Source: Nocardioides stalactiti (lineage in GTDB: Bacteria > Actinomycetota > Actinomycetes > Propionibacteriales > Nocardioidaceae). Taken from it: a stretch of DNA of 37,721 nt. The notes beneath the pieces were generated by a model that saw nothing but the letters and a program-made list of their open reading frames with translations, was not told the origin of the DNA and did no database searches. Made by a program: the position numbers and the translations under genes. The stretch lies in the NCBI RefSeq assembly GCF_014180715.1, contig NZ_JACEFC010000035.1:1-37721 (forward strand), given 5' to 3'. This document shows positions 28,820 through 36,603 of the stretch, in pieces; the stretch's first letter is position 1, and each line of letters starts with the position of its first letter.

Positions 28820-31603
28820 TCAGCGCCCCTTCCAGACGGGGGCACGCTTCTCGTTGAAGGCGACGACGCCCTCGACGGCGTCCTCGGAGAAGATCGCCGG
28901 CGTCGCCAGCTCGCTCTGTCGCTGGAACTCCTCCGCGGTCGACCAGTCCGGCGACTCCAGCACGATCTGCTTGCTGATCGCGACCGACATCGGGGCGTTG
29001 GCCGCGATCGTCTCCGCGAGCTCGATCGCCGCCTCGACCGCCTGCCCCGCGGGCACCACCCGGTTGACGAGGCCGAGCTCGGCCATCCGGGAGACCGGCT
29101 GGGGCTCGGCGGTCAGCGCCATCTCCATCGCGAGGTTGCGGGGCAGTCGCTGCGCGAGCCGCAGCACTCCCCCGGCCGCCGCGACCAGGCCGCGCTTGGG
29201 CTCGGGCAGGCCGAACTGCGCGTTCTCCGCGGCGACGATGAGGTCCGCCGCCAGGGCGAGCTCGCAGCCGCCGGCCAGGGCTGAGCCCTCGACCGCCGCG
29301 ATCATCGGCTTCTGGGGCGGCACGCCGCAGATGCCGAGCGTGCCGCGCCGCTCGGTCACCGGGAACTCGCCGCGGGCGGCCGCCTTGAGGTCCATGCCCG
29401 CCGAGAACGCCGTACCGGCGCCGGTGAGGACGGCGACCCGCGCCTGAGGATCGGCCTCGAAGCCGTCGATCGCCCGCTCCAGCAGCAGCGCCGTCCGCAG
29501 GTCGATGGCGTTGCGCACCTGGGGGCGGTTGAGGGTGATGAGCGTGACTTCACCGCGACGCTCGACGAGGACAGGCAGGGCCGGCGGCTCGGGCACGGCG
29601 ACCGCGGAGTCGCCGAGCAGGGTCGCCGACTCCTCCTCCAGCCGGACCGGCAGACCGACCAGCTCCTCCTCGACGCCGCGCGCGGCGAGGTCGCTGCCGA
29701 CGTAGCGGCGCAGCGCTCGGTCGCCGTCCGGCGTGACCGCACTCAGGATGATCGCCTCGGGAGCACCGGAGCGGTCGAACTGGACCGTGTAGGCGTCGAT
29801 GACCGCGTCGCCGACGAAGCTGCCGAGCGCGCGTCGGGTCGGCGTCGCGTCGACCACCGGCGTGAGCGAGCGGTACGACGTCCGCGGCGGCGTCGCCGAG
29901 TAGATCCCGATCGCGTGCTTGGTCAGGTACCAGCCGAGCGAGGTCGACAGGCCGTAGGAGTCGGGGTCCTCCCGCAGCCGCTGCACGAGGCTCGCCACGG
30001 CGTGGGTGCCGTAGTTGTTGCCGGGACCCCCGCCGAACGTGAGGCCGCCGGTGACGCTGAGCGGCCGGTCGGGGTCGCCGACCGGGAGGCCGAGCTCGGC
30101 AGCGGCGATCTGCACCGCCGACGGGAAGCACGAGTAGAGGTCGACGTGGGCGACGTCGTCGACGGTCAGTCCGGCGTGCTCGAGCACGGCCCGGCCGATC
30201 GTGCGGATCGCCGGCGAGGCTGCGAGGTCGCCGCGCTCGGAGACGAACCACTCGTCGTGGGCCGCCGCACCCGCGTGCAGGAACACCCACTTCTCCTGCG
30301 GCACGCCCGCAGCCTCCGCGGCGGCGGCGCTGCAGAGGATGAGCCCGCTGGCCAGGTCGACCTGGAGGTTGGCGCACAGCAGCTTCGGGTACGGCGTCGT
30401 GACCATCCGGTTGGCCTCGTCGGCGGTCGCGAGCCGCTCCGCCGAGTGCGCCGTCGGGCTCCACGCGTAGGGGTTGGCGGCCGCGACGTGCGAGAGGTCC
30501 GACCACAGGCCGGTGATCCGGTCCCGGTGCTCCGCGATGCCGGCCCCCGACTTCGCGCGGATCGCGGACTCGATGAGCCCGTACATGTAGACCGGCGCGC
30601 CGAGACCGGCCTTGGCCTCGGCGTCGTTGTTGGCCTCGGCGTCCTTGCCGAGCACCCGGGTCGGCGCGGTGCCGGCCGGCTGCACCGGCCACTCGGTGCG
30701 CTGACCGGCCTTCTGCGCCGTCGCCTGGGTCGCGCCGGCCTCGGCGCCGGAGACCAGGACCACCGACGCCTCGCCCGCCGCGATGGCGCGGCCGGCCTCG
30801 TTGACGAGCAGCTGCCCGGCGTCGCCTCCGAACCGGCTGGAGACGACCGTGACCTCGGGCTCCGCGCCCACGGCGGCGGCGACGGCGGCGGCCTGGTCGC
30901 CGTACTGCCAGGACACGCTGGCGATCGCGTAGACGGCGTCGGCCTCGGCGAGCAGCCCGGTGACGCCGGCGTCCGCCTCGGCCCGGCGCAGCGCCTCCGC
31001 CGAGAGAGCGGCCGGGTCGGGGCCGTCGGGCACCGGGTCGCGCTGGACGAGCTGACCGACGCCCACGAGGACGGGGGTGTTGGGGTGAAGCCGGACGCCC
31101 GTGCGGGCGTGGACGACCGGACCGCTGCCGGGCTCCGGCTCCGCCGGCCCGACGTGGTCGGCCGCCTTCGCGGCGAGCGCGTCGGCCGTCTGCTGCGCCG
31201 CACCCTCGACGTGGGCCTCGATGGTGGCGCCCATCGGCCCCTGGACCGGGTCGCCGCCGAGCCCGATCTCGACCTCGATCTCGCTGCCGCCGTGGACGGT
31301 GGTCGCGGCGGACACCGACACCCCGACCAGGAGACCCATCGGGCCCTCGCCGGAGAGCGCGAAGGTCCGGTCGTCGAGCTGGACGACGGTCCAGGCGATC
31401 TCGGCCGGGATCCCCATGAGGCGCACCGACTCGACCACCTCGAGCCCGAGGCTCGCCCGCGCGGGCACGTCGCCCCGCCAGCTGTCGTGCATCTCGAACC
31501 AGGTCGAGAAGCCGGTCAGGTCCGTCGCGAGCCGGAGGACCTGCTCAGGAGTCGCTGTCGAGGTCGCTGCCGCACTGGCCTCGCGGTCGTAGTCGCCGAT
31601 CAC
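28820..31603 (-). CDS. SRPBCC / thiolase-like / enoyl-CoA hydratase three-domain fusion
   Basis: A 927-residue single open frame. Residues 1-150 are an SRPBCC-type hydrophobic-ligand domain (VLRLATDLTGFSTWFEMHDSW; EIEVEIGLGGDPVQGPMG). After a Pro/Glu/Gly linker, residues about 172-660 form a thiolase-fold domain like mycobacterial acetyl-CoA acetyltransferases (TPVLVGVGQLVQRDP; TFGGGPGNNYGTHAVA). Residues about 672-927 are a crotonase domain with both catalytic Glu positions kept (GGCELALAAD, GLPEPKRG). The usual thiolase nucleophile Cys is not apparent: the corresponding stretch reads SSRFGGDAGQLLVNEAG, so the thiolase part may bind or cleave CoA esters unconventionally. It starts at GTG 31603 behind a leaderless-type promoter and lies upstream of the TetR operon, but separated from it by the operator. 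Confidence 0.85.
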   Translation of the reverse strand: MIGDYDREASAAATSTATPEQVLRLATDLTGFSTWFEMHDSWRGDVPARASLGLEVVESVRLMGIPAEIAWTVVQLDDRTFALSGEGPMGLLVGVSVSAATTVHGGSEIEVEIGLGGDPVQGPMGATIEAHVEGAAQQTADALAAKAADHVGPAEPEPGSGPVVHARTGVRLHPNTPVLVGVGQLVQRDPVPDGPDPAALSAEALRRAEADAGVTGLLAEADAVYAIASVSWQYGDQAAAVAAAVGAEPEVTVVSSRFGGDAGQLLVNEAGRAIAAGEASVVLVSGAEAGATQATAQKAGQRTEWPVQPAGTAPTRVLGKDAEANNDAEAKAGLGAPVYMYGLIESAIRAKSGAGIAEHRDRITGLWSDLSHVAAANPYAWSPTAHSAERLATADEANRMVTTPYPKLLCANLQVDLASGLILCSAAAAEAAGVPQEKWVFLHAGAAAHDEWFVSERGDLAASPAIRTIGRAVLEHAGLTVDDVAHVDLYSCFPSAVQIAAAELGLPVGDPDRPLSVTGGLTFGGGPGNNYGTHAVASLVQRLREDPDSYGLSTSLGWYLTKHAIGIYSATPPRTSYRSLTPVVDATPTRRALGSFVGDAVIDAYTVQFDRSGAPEAIILSAVTPDGDRALRRYVGSDLAARGVEEELVGLPVRLEEESATLLGDSAVAVPEPPALPVLVERRGEVTLITLNRPQVRNAIDLRTALLLERAIDGFEADPQARVAVLTGAGTAFSAGMDLKAAARGEFPVTERRGTLGICGVPPQKPMIAAVEGSALAGGCELALAADLIVAAENAQFGLPEPKRGLVAAAGGVLRLAQRLPRNLAMEMALTAEPQPVSRMAELGLVNRVVPAGQAVEAAIELAETIAANAPMSVAISKQIVLESPDWSTAEEFQRQSELATPAIFSEDAVEGVVAFNEKRAPVWKGR

Positions 31604-31610
31604 GCAGCGG

Positions 31611-31639
31611 ACTCTAGGGGGTGCCTCCCCCGCGGTCAG
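31611..31639 (-). promoter_or_regulatory. Promoter of the three-domain fusion gene (CTGACC-N17-TAGAGT)
   Basis: On the minus strand CTGACC (31639-31634), 17 bases, then TAGAGT (31616-31611), then seven bases to the GTG at 31603. The -35 overlaps the stop codon of the HhH-GPD gene. It is the most complete of the leaderless-type promoters in this window. Confidence 0.55.
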
Positions 31640-32196
31640 GCGTTGGCCGCGGCCTTCTTCGCCTTCTTGAAGTCCCGGACCTTCTGCAGCGAGTCACCGT
31701 CGACGACGTCGGCCACCGACCGGTAGCCCTCGAGCGCGTAGTCGCCGGCGACGGCCTCCCAGCCCTCGGGGCGGACGCCGACCTGCTTGGCGAGCAGGGC
31801 GACGAAGATCTGCGCCTTCTGCTTGCCGAAGCCCGGCAGCTCCTGGACCCGCTTGAACAGCTCCTTGCCGGTGGTCGGCTCGGTCCACAGCCGGGTCACG
31901 TCGCCGTCGTACCTGCTCTCGACGAGGGCTGCGAGCTCCTGGAGCCGCGCTGCCATCGAGCCCGGGAACCGGTGGATCGCCGGCGGCTGGCTGCACAGCT
32001 CCTTGAAGGCCTCCGGCTCCGCCGCCGCGATCGCCGCCGGGTCCAGGGTCCCGAACCGGCTCAGCACCTTCCACCCGCCGCGGAACGCGTGCTCCATGCC
32101 GTACTGCTGGTCGAGCATCATGCCGACGACCACCGCGAAGGGGTGCTGGTCGAGGACGTCATCGGCTTCGGGCAATCCGGTCATCTGGAACGACAT
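31636..32196 (-). CDS. HhH-GPD-family base-excision-type protein
   Basis: A 186-residue helix-hairpin-helix protein of the uncharacterised HhH-GPD type (TIGR03252-like). It begins MSFQMTGLPEADDVLDQHPFAVVVGMMLDQQYGMEHAF, the conserved family start. The helix-hairpin-helix is LPGFGKQKAQIFVALLAKQ (about 119-137). The tail VRDFKKAKKAAANA is basic. The catalytic Lys of Nth/OGG-type glycosylases is not obvious, so DNA glycosylase activity is unproven. ATG 32196 is chosen over an upstream in-frame ATG because GAGGA lies seven bases before it. It is divergent from the SDR gene, sharing a 103-base promoter region. Confidence 0.85.
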   Translation of the reverse strand: MSFQMTGLPEADDVLDQHPFAVVVGMMLDQQYGMEHAFRGGWKVLSRFGTLDPAAIAAAEPEAFKELCSQPPAIHRFPGSMAARLQELAALVESRYDGDVTRLWTEPTTGKELFKRVQELPGFGKQKAQIFVALLAKQVGVRPEGWEAVAGDYALEGYRSVADVVDGDSLQKVRDFKKAKKAAANA

Positions 32197-32227
32197 GCAC
32201 CCATCCTCGCGCATGCGACGGATCACT

Positions 32228-32233
32228 TTTCAA
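32228..32233 (-). promoter_or_regulatory. Possible -35 box (TTGAAA) of the HhH-GPD gene
   Basis: TTGAAA on the minus strand lies 19 bases before GAGGAT, a -10-like string that is also part of the ribosome site. It overlaps the left end of the palindrome at 32231-32246. The 19-base spacing is longer than ideal. Confidence 0.3.
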
Positions 32234-32246
32234 GTCAGATGACTTG
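32231..32246. promoter_or_regulatory. Palindromic operator between the divergent HhH-GPD and SDR genes
   Basis: CAAGTCA and TGACTTG are exact 7-bp inverse arms around GA. The site touches the -35 candidates on both strands, so one bound dimer could block both genes. The sequence differs from the 28756 palindrome, so the TetR protein encoded at 28040 is not an obvious ligand. No regulator is adjacent. Confidence 0.55.
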
Positions 32247-32272
32247 TAGTGGGCAGCCGGCGCGACTAGGGT
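32244..32272 (+). promoter_or_regulatory. Promoter of the SDR/Old-Yellow-Enzyme operon (TTGTAG-N17-TAGGGT)
   Basis: TTGTAG at 32244-32249 and TAGGGT at 32267-32272 with ideal 17-base spacing. Transcription would start near 32279, giving a short leader with the strong ribosome site AGGAGGAG before the ATG at 32300. Confidence 0.6.
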
Positions 32273-32299
32273 CCGAGGACCACCTCAGGAGGAGAAGCG

Positions 32300-33139
32300 A
32301 TGAAGGACTTCCACGGCAAGGTCGCCGTCGTCACCGGCGCCGGATCCGGCATTGGCCGGGCGCTCGCGCTCGAGCTCGCCCAGGCGGGCGCCAAGCTCGC
32401 GATCAGCGACTGGGACCCGGAGGGCCTGACCGAGACCGAGCTGCTCTGCAAGCGGCTGGGCGCCGATCTCCACGCCGAGGTCCTCGACGTCCGCGACCGC
32501 GCCGCCGTCCACGCGTACGCCGACGCGGTCGCCGCTCACTTCGGCGCCGTCAACCTGGTCGTCAACAACGCGGGCATCACCATCTTCGGCACCATCGAGG
32601 AGAGCCCCTACGAGGACATCGAGAAGGTCATCGACGTCGACTTCTGGGGCGTCGTCCACGGCACCAAGGCCTTCCTCCCCCACCTCATCGCCTCCGGCGA
32701 CGGCCACGTCGTCAACGTGTCGAGCATCTTCGGGCTCTTCAGCGTCCCGACCCAGAGCAGCTACCACGCGGCGAAGTTCGCGGTGCGCGGCTTCACCGAG
32801 TCGCTGCGCCAGGAGATGCTCGTCGCCGGCCACCCGGTCGGTGTCACCTGCGTCCACCCGGGCGGCATCAAGACCAACATCGTCAACAACGCGTCGGCGA
32901 GCAACGCCGGTGACGTCTCGGGCCTCCAGCGCCTCTTCGACGACGTCCTCACCCGCACCAGCCCCGAGAGCGCCGCTCAGACGATCCTCAAGGGCGTGAA
33001 GGCCCGCCGGGCCAAGGTCCTCATCGGCGCGGACGCCGTCGCCGTCGACCTGCTCGTGCGGGTGCTCGGATCGGCGTACCAGCGTCCGTTCGCCGCTGTC
33101 GCGAAGCGCCTGACGTCCTCGCTGAAGGCATCGGCATGA
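32300..33139 (+). CDS. Short-chain dehydrogenase/reductase (SDR)
   Basis: A 279-residue classical SDR. The NAD(P) motif is VTGAGSGIGRAL (11-22). Asp37 in ISDWDP favours NAD(H). The structural motif is NNAG (89-92). The catalytic set is Ser142, Tyr155 and Lys159 (SSYHAAK). A C-terminal extension (about 230-279, LLVRVLGSAYQRPFAAVAKRL) is amphipathic, as in membrane-associated lipid SDRs. AGGAGGAG precedes the ATG by five bases. Its TGA overlaps the ATG of the Old Yellow Enzyme gene (ATGA). It probably interconverts a hydroxyl and a ketone on a lipophilic substrate; identity unknown. Confidence 0.93.
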   Translation: MKDFHGKVAVVTGAGSGIGRALALELAQAGAKLAISDWDPEGLTETELLCKRLGADLHAEVLDVRDRAAVHAYADAVAAHFGAVNLVVNNAGITIFGTIEESPYEDIEKVIDVDFWGVVHGTKAFLPHLIASGDGHVVNVSSIFGLFSVPTQSSYHAAKFAVRGFTESLRQEMLVAGHPVGVTCVHPGGIKTNIVNNASASNAGDVSGLQRLFDDVLTRTSPESAAQTILKGVKARRAKVLIGADAVAVDLLVRVLGSAYQRPFAAVAKRLTSSLKASA

Positions 33140-34404
33140 CCGTCCACGACACCCTGCCGACGGTCGAGCACCTCGCCTCGCCGCTGGAGCTGCCCAACGG
33201 CCAGCGCCTGGCCAACCGCTTCATGAAGTCCGCCCTCAGCGAGGGCCTCGGCGAGCGCGACGGCGCCCCGTCGGCGAAGCTCGAGCGGCTCTACTCCCGA
33301 TGGGCGGACGGCGGCTTCGGCCTCGTCGTCACCGGCAACGTGATGATCGACCGTCGCCATCACGGCGAGCCCGGCAACGTCGCCGTCGAGGACGACCGCC
33401 ACCTGGAGCAGCTCCGGCACTGGGCCAGCGGATTCCGGTCGAGCGGCACCCCGCTGTGGATGCAGATCAACCACCCCGGTCGCCAGGCCAACGCGCTCAT
33501 CACCCGCAACCGCCCGGTCGCGCCGAGCGCGATCGGGGCCAAGGTGCCCGGCGCCATGAAGCCGCGGGCGCTGACGGACACCGAGATCCGCGAGCTCATC
33601 GAGCGCTACGCCACGACCGCAGCGGTCGCGGAGTCGGCCGGCTTCGACGGTGTCCAGGTGCACGGCGCGCACGGCTACCTGGTGACCCAGTTCCTCTCGC
33701 CGCGCAGCAACCAGCGCGACGACGCGTGGGGCGGCGACTCCGTACGACGGCGCCGCTTCGCCCTCGAGGTCGTCAGTGCGATCAAGGCCGCCACCAGCCC
33801 GGCCTTCGCGGTCGGCATCAAGCTCAACTCCGCGGACTTCCAGCGGGGCGGCTTCACCGAGGAGGAGTCACGAGACGTCGTCCGCGACCTCGTCGAGCGC
33901 GGCATCGACATGATCGAGATCAGCGGCGGTTCCTACGAGGCTCCGGCCATGCTCGGCAAGGTCCGGGCCTCGACCGCCGAGCGCGAGGCCTACTTCCTGG
34001 AGTACGCCGCGTCCGTGCGCGACCTGGCGGGCGCCGTACCGATCGCCGTGACCGGAGGGTTCCGCACCACCGAGGCGATGGAGAGCGCGGTCTCCTCGGG
34101 CGACTGCGACCTGGTCGGCCTCGGCCGGCCGACCTGCGTGGTCCCCGACGCGCCCCGCTCGATCCTGGAGGAGGGCCGCACCGAGCTGCCGACCGCCCAG
34201 GTGCGGACCGGCGCGCGCATGGTCCTCGGCCGCGTGATGGACCTGCGGACCATGGACAGCGCCATCGACCTGTCGTGGCACACCGATCAGCTGCACCGGA
34301 TGGGCGCCGGCAAGGACCCCGACCCGAACCGCGGGTGGGTCGAGACCGCCGTGCTCCTGGGACTGCGCAACGGCCCCGGCGCGTTCCGCCCCAAGCGCGG
34401 CTGA
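33136..34404 (+). CDS. NADH:flavin oxidoreductase (Old Yellow Enzyme family)
   Basis: A 422-residue TIM-barrel FMN protein of the Old Yellow Enzyme family. LANRFMKSALSEGL near the start contains the FMN-contacting segment. MQINHPGRQA follows the third strand. GVQVHGAHGYLVTQFLSPRSNQRDDAWGG carries the substrate-binding His pair (HGAH) and the conserved barrel loop. The phosphate-binding residues are in ITVTGGF-like PIAVTGGFR and LVGLGRP. No C-terminal iron-sulfur/FAD domain is present, so it is the short form, which usually reduces activated C=C bonds with NAD(P)H. The four-base overlap with the SDR gene implies coupled function, for example reduction of an enone and of its carbonyl. A stem-loop follows its stop. 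Confidence 0.92.
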   Translation: MTVHDTLPTVEHLASPLELPNGQRLANRFMKSALSEGLGERDGAPSAKLERLYSRWADGGFGLVVTGNVMIDRRHHGEPGNVAVEDDRHLEQLRHWASGFRSSGTPLWMQINHPGRQANALITRNRPVAPSAIGAKVPGAMKPRALTDTEIRELIERYATTAAVAESAGFDGVQVHGAHGYLVTQFLSPRSNQRDDAWGGDSVRRRRFALEVVSAIKAATSPAFAVGIKLNSADFQRGGFTEEESRDVVRDLVERGIDMIEISGGSYEAPAMLGKVRASTAEREAYFLEYAASVRDLAGAVPIAVTGGFRTTEAMESAVSSGDCDLVGLGRPTCVVPDAPRSILEEGRTELPTAQVRTGARMVLGRVMDLRTMDSAIDLSWHTDQLHRMGAGKDPDPNRGWVETAVLLGLRNGPGAFRPKRG

Positions 34405-34421
34405 GCCAGGGCCGACCTCGC

Positions 34422-34456
34422 GGAGGATCCGTTCGAGCAGGTTGAACGGATCCTCC
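34422..34456. terminator. Bidirectional stem-loop terminator between convergent genes
   Basis: GGAGGATCCGTTC (34422-34434) and GAACGGATCCTCC (34444-34456) form a perfect 13-bp stem with a 9-base loop. It lies between the stops of the Old Yellow Enzyme gene (plus) and the flavin monooxygenase gene (minus). No T run follows on either strand, as is common for actinobacterial terminators. Confidence 0.72.
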
Positions 34457-34462
34457 TCGCTG

Positions 34463-35992
34463 TCAGCTGGCGGCGCCCTCGAACCGGTAGTCGTCGAGGT
34501 CGAACCGGCTGCTCGTCCACATCGTCTCCAGCGTCGTCGACGCCCGGAACGGGACGTCCCCGTTGGCGTCGAAGTAGTAGCTGTTGGCCGTCGAGCACGA
34601 CGGCTGGAAGAACACCTGGTGCTTGCGCCGGCCGAGCATGCTCTCGAAGTAGCGGGCGTTCGCCTCGGCCGTGACCTCGACCCGCGTCGAACCGGTACGA
34701 CGCGCCTGCCGCAGGCAGCGCACGATGTGCGCCATCTGGGTCTCGATCAGGTTGAAGTACGACGAGCCGTTGTAGCCGTAGGGCCCGAGGATCGCGAAGA
34801 AGTTCGGGAAGCCCGGGACGCTGACGCCCTGGTAGGCCTGGAAGCGGTTCTCCTCCCACCACGACTCCAGGTCGGTCCCGCCGGCCCCGGTGACCGAGAA
34901 CGCCGGCATGTTGCCCTTCTCGAACACCTTGAAGCCGGTCGCCAGCACCAGGACGTCGACCTCGTGCTCGATGCCGTCGGTGGTCACCACGCCGGTCGGC
35001 GTGATCCGCTCGATCGAGGTCGTCTCGAGGTGGACGTTCGTCCGGTTGAAGGCCTGGAGGTAGGAGTTGGAGAAGCTCGGTCGCTTGCAGCCGAGCGCGT
35101 ACTTCGGGGTGAGCTTCTCGCGCACCTCCGGGTCCTTGACCGCCGCCCGGAGGTGCGCGTGGCCGAGCCGCTCCCCCACCCCTGCGACCGGGAGCAGGTT
35201 GTGGAAGTGCGCGGCGAGCGGGAACGTCAGCTCGACGAACGTCTGGCTCGCCAACCGCGTCGCCGCCTTCGCCCCGGGCACCCGCATCGCGAGCCGGGCC
35301 GGCAGCGGCAGCCGGGTGTCCAGCTTGGGCAGGCACCAGATCGGGGTGCGCTGGAAGACCGTCAGGTGCGCGACGTCGGGTGCGATCGACGGGATCACCT
35401 GGACCGCCGACGCACCGGTCCCGATGATCGCGACCCGCTTGCCCGTGAGGTCCACGTCGTGGTCCCAGCGCGCGGTGTGCATGACGGTGCCTGCGAAGTC
35501 GTAGATCCCGTCGATCTCCGGCGGCTTGGGCTGGGTGAGCACCCCCGTCGCCCCGATGACGTGGCGCGCGGTGATGGTCCCGCCGTCAGCGGTGCCGAGG
35601 GTCCACAGGTCGGCCGCGTCGTCGAAGTCCGCAGAGACGACCCGGGTGCCGAACCGGGTCCGCCGGCGTACGTCGTACTTGTCGACGCAGTGCTCGGCGT
35701 AGCGCTTCAGCTCGCGCCCGGGGGCGTAGACCCGCGACCAGCCGGCCTGTTGCTCGAAGGAGAACTGGTAGCTGAACGACGGGATGTCGACCGCGACGCC
35801 CGGGTAGGTGTTCCAGTGCCAGGCGCCGCCGACGCCGTCGCCCTCCTCGATCATGAGGTAGTCGTCGAAGCCCGCCTTGTCGAGCAGGATCGCGGCGCCG
35901 ATGCCGGAGAACCCGCCCCCGATGATGGCGACCTCGTGGTCCGGCTGGTGGTCCGGCTGGTGGTCGGGCTGGCTGTCGGTGGTGCGCGTCAT
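34463..35992 (-). CDS. Flavin-containing monooxygenase, Baeyer-Villiger type (second copy)
   Basis: A 509-residue FAD/NADPH monooxygenase related to the enzyme at 24277. The N-terminus has three QPDH repeats before the FAD motif IIGGGFSGIG (23-32). The Baeyer-Villiger fingerprint is complete (Phe167, Gly169, His172, Trp176, Asp177). The NADPH motif is IIGTGASAVQVIP (189-201). VLVLATGFKVFEKG is the ATG motif. The C-terminus FFQPSCSTANSYYFDANGDVPF is typical of this subgroup. Its ATG overlaps the TGA of a truncated paralogue (ATGA), which follows a ferritin-like diiron gene and an SDR gene. The operon looks like an oxygenation pathway for a lipophilic compound; the substrate is unknown. Confidence 0.91.
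   Translation of the reverse strand: MTRTTDSQPDHQPDHQPDHEVAIIGGGFSGIGAAILLDKAGFDDYLMIEEGDGVGGAWHWNTYPGVAVDIPSFSYQFSFEQQAGWSRVYAPGRELKRYAEHCVDKYDVRRRTRFGTRVVSADFDDAADLWTLGTADGGTITARHVIGATGVLTQPKPPEIDGIYDFAGTVMHTARWDHDVDLTGKRVAIIGTGASAVQVIPSIAPDVAHLTVFQRTPIWCLPKLDTRLPLPARLAMRVPGAKAATRLASQTFVELTFPLAAHFHNLLPVAGVGERLGHAHLRAAVKDPEVREKLTPKYALGCKRPSFSNSYLQAFNRTNVHLETTSIERITPTGVVTTDGIEHEVDVLVLATGFKVFEKGNMPAFSVTGAGGTDLESWWEENRFQAYQGVSVPGFPNFFAILGPYGYNGSSYFNLIETQMAHIVRCLRQARRTGSTRVEVTAEANARYFESMLGRRKHQVFFQPSCSTANSYYFDANGDVPFRASTTLETMWTSSRFDLDDYRFEGAAS
35936..35971. repeat. Three tandem 12-bp repeats at the monooxygenase N-terminus
   Basis: GTGGTCCGGCTG occurs at 35936 and 35948, and with one mismatch at 35960. 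On the minus strand the units encode QPDH three times, just before the FAD-binding strand. A slippage-prone linker is likely. Confidence 0.75.
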
Positions 35993-36603
35993 GCGGAGCG
36001 GTCCTCTCGGGAACGGGTGGGGCGCGGGGCGCGGGCAGGTGCGGGCAACGGTCGCAGCCGCTCCGGCGCAGGGACGACGATGCAGTCGACCTGGTGCTCG
36101 ATCCCCTCGGCGGTGCGGACACCCTCGGCGGTGATCGCGTAGACCGGCCACCGGATCAGCTTGCAGTGCGGGTCCTGGAGCGCGGCGTAGTACAGGTCGC
36201 TGGTGGTCGTGGCGTGCCGGGTGAACCGGTCGTCCGGTGTCAGGAGACGGCGGATCCACGGGTCCTTCACGGCGAGCCGCAGGTGCGCCCGGGCGAGCAG
36301 GCGGTGCGTCAGCGGGCCCGCGACCGGCACCCAGGTGGCGGCGTGCACCACTCCGGACAGCGGTCCGGGCAGCGCGGGCAGCACCCAGTCCGGGTCGTCG
36401 AGGAAGACCTTCACGGTGCGAGCGGTCCAGGCGACATCGGCCAGGACCCGGGCCGCGTCGCGGCCGGTGGCGAGCACGGCGACCCGCTGCCCACTGAAGT
36501 CGTGGTCGCGCCACGCGTCGCCGTACAGGACCTCGCCGAGGAACCCGGCTGCGACGTCCATCGCCGGATCGATCTGCACGGGGCGACCCCCGGGGCTGCT
36601 CAC
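35989..36603 (-). CDS. Truncated monooxygenase paralogue (NADPH-domain part only)
   Basis: A 204-residue protein starting at GTG 36603, which overlaps the TGA of the diiron gene (GTGA). It matches only the middle of the neighbouring monooxygenase. GQRVAVLATGRDAARVLADV parallels GKRVAIIGTGASAVQVIPSI; AHLRLAVKDPWIRRLLTP parallels AHLRAAVKDPEVREKLTP; AEGIEHQVDCIVVP parallels TDGIEHEVDVLVLA. The N-terminal FAD domain, the Baeyer-Villiger fingerprint and the C-terminal part are missing. The Rossmann motif is degraded (ATGRDAA for GTGASA), and the tail is Pro/Arg-rich. It could be a decaying duplicate, but its clean four-base overlaps at both ends argue that it is translated and kept. Catalysis alone is unlikely. 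Confidence 0.72.
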   Translation of the reverse strand: MSSPGGRPVQIDPAMDVAAGFLGEVLYGDAWRDHDFSGQRVAVLATGRDAARVLADVAWTARTVKVFLDDPDWVLPALPGPLSGVVHAATWVPVAGPLTHRLLARAHLRLAVKDPWIRRLLTPDDRFTRHATTTSDLYYAALQDPHCKLIRWPVYAITAEGVRTAEGIEHQVDCIVVPAPERLRPLPAPARAPRPTRSREDRSA

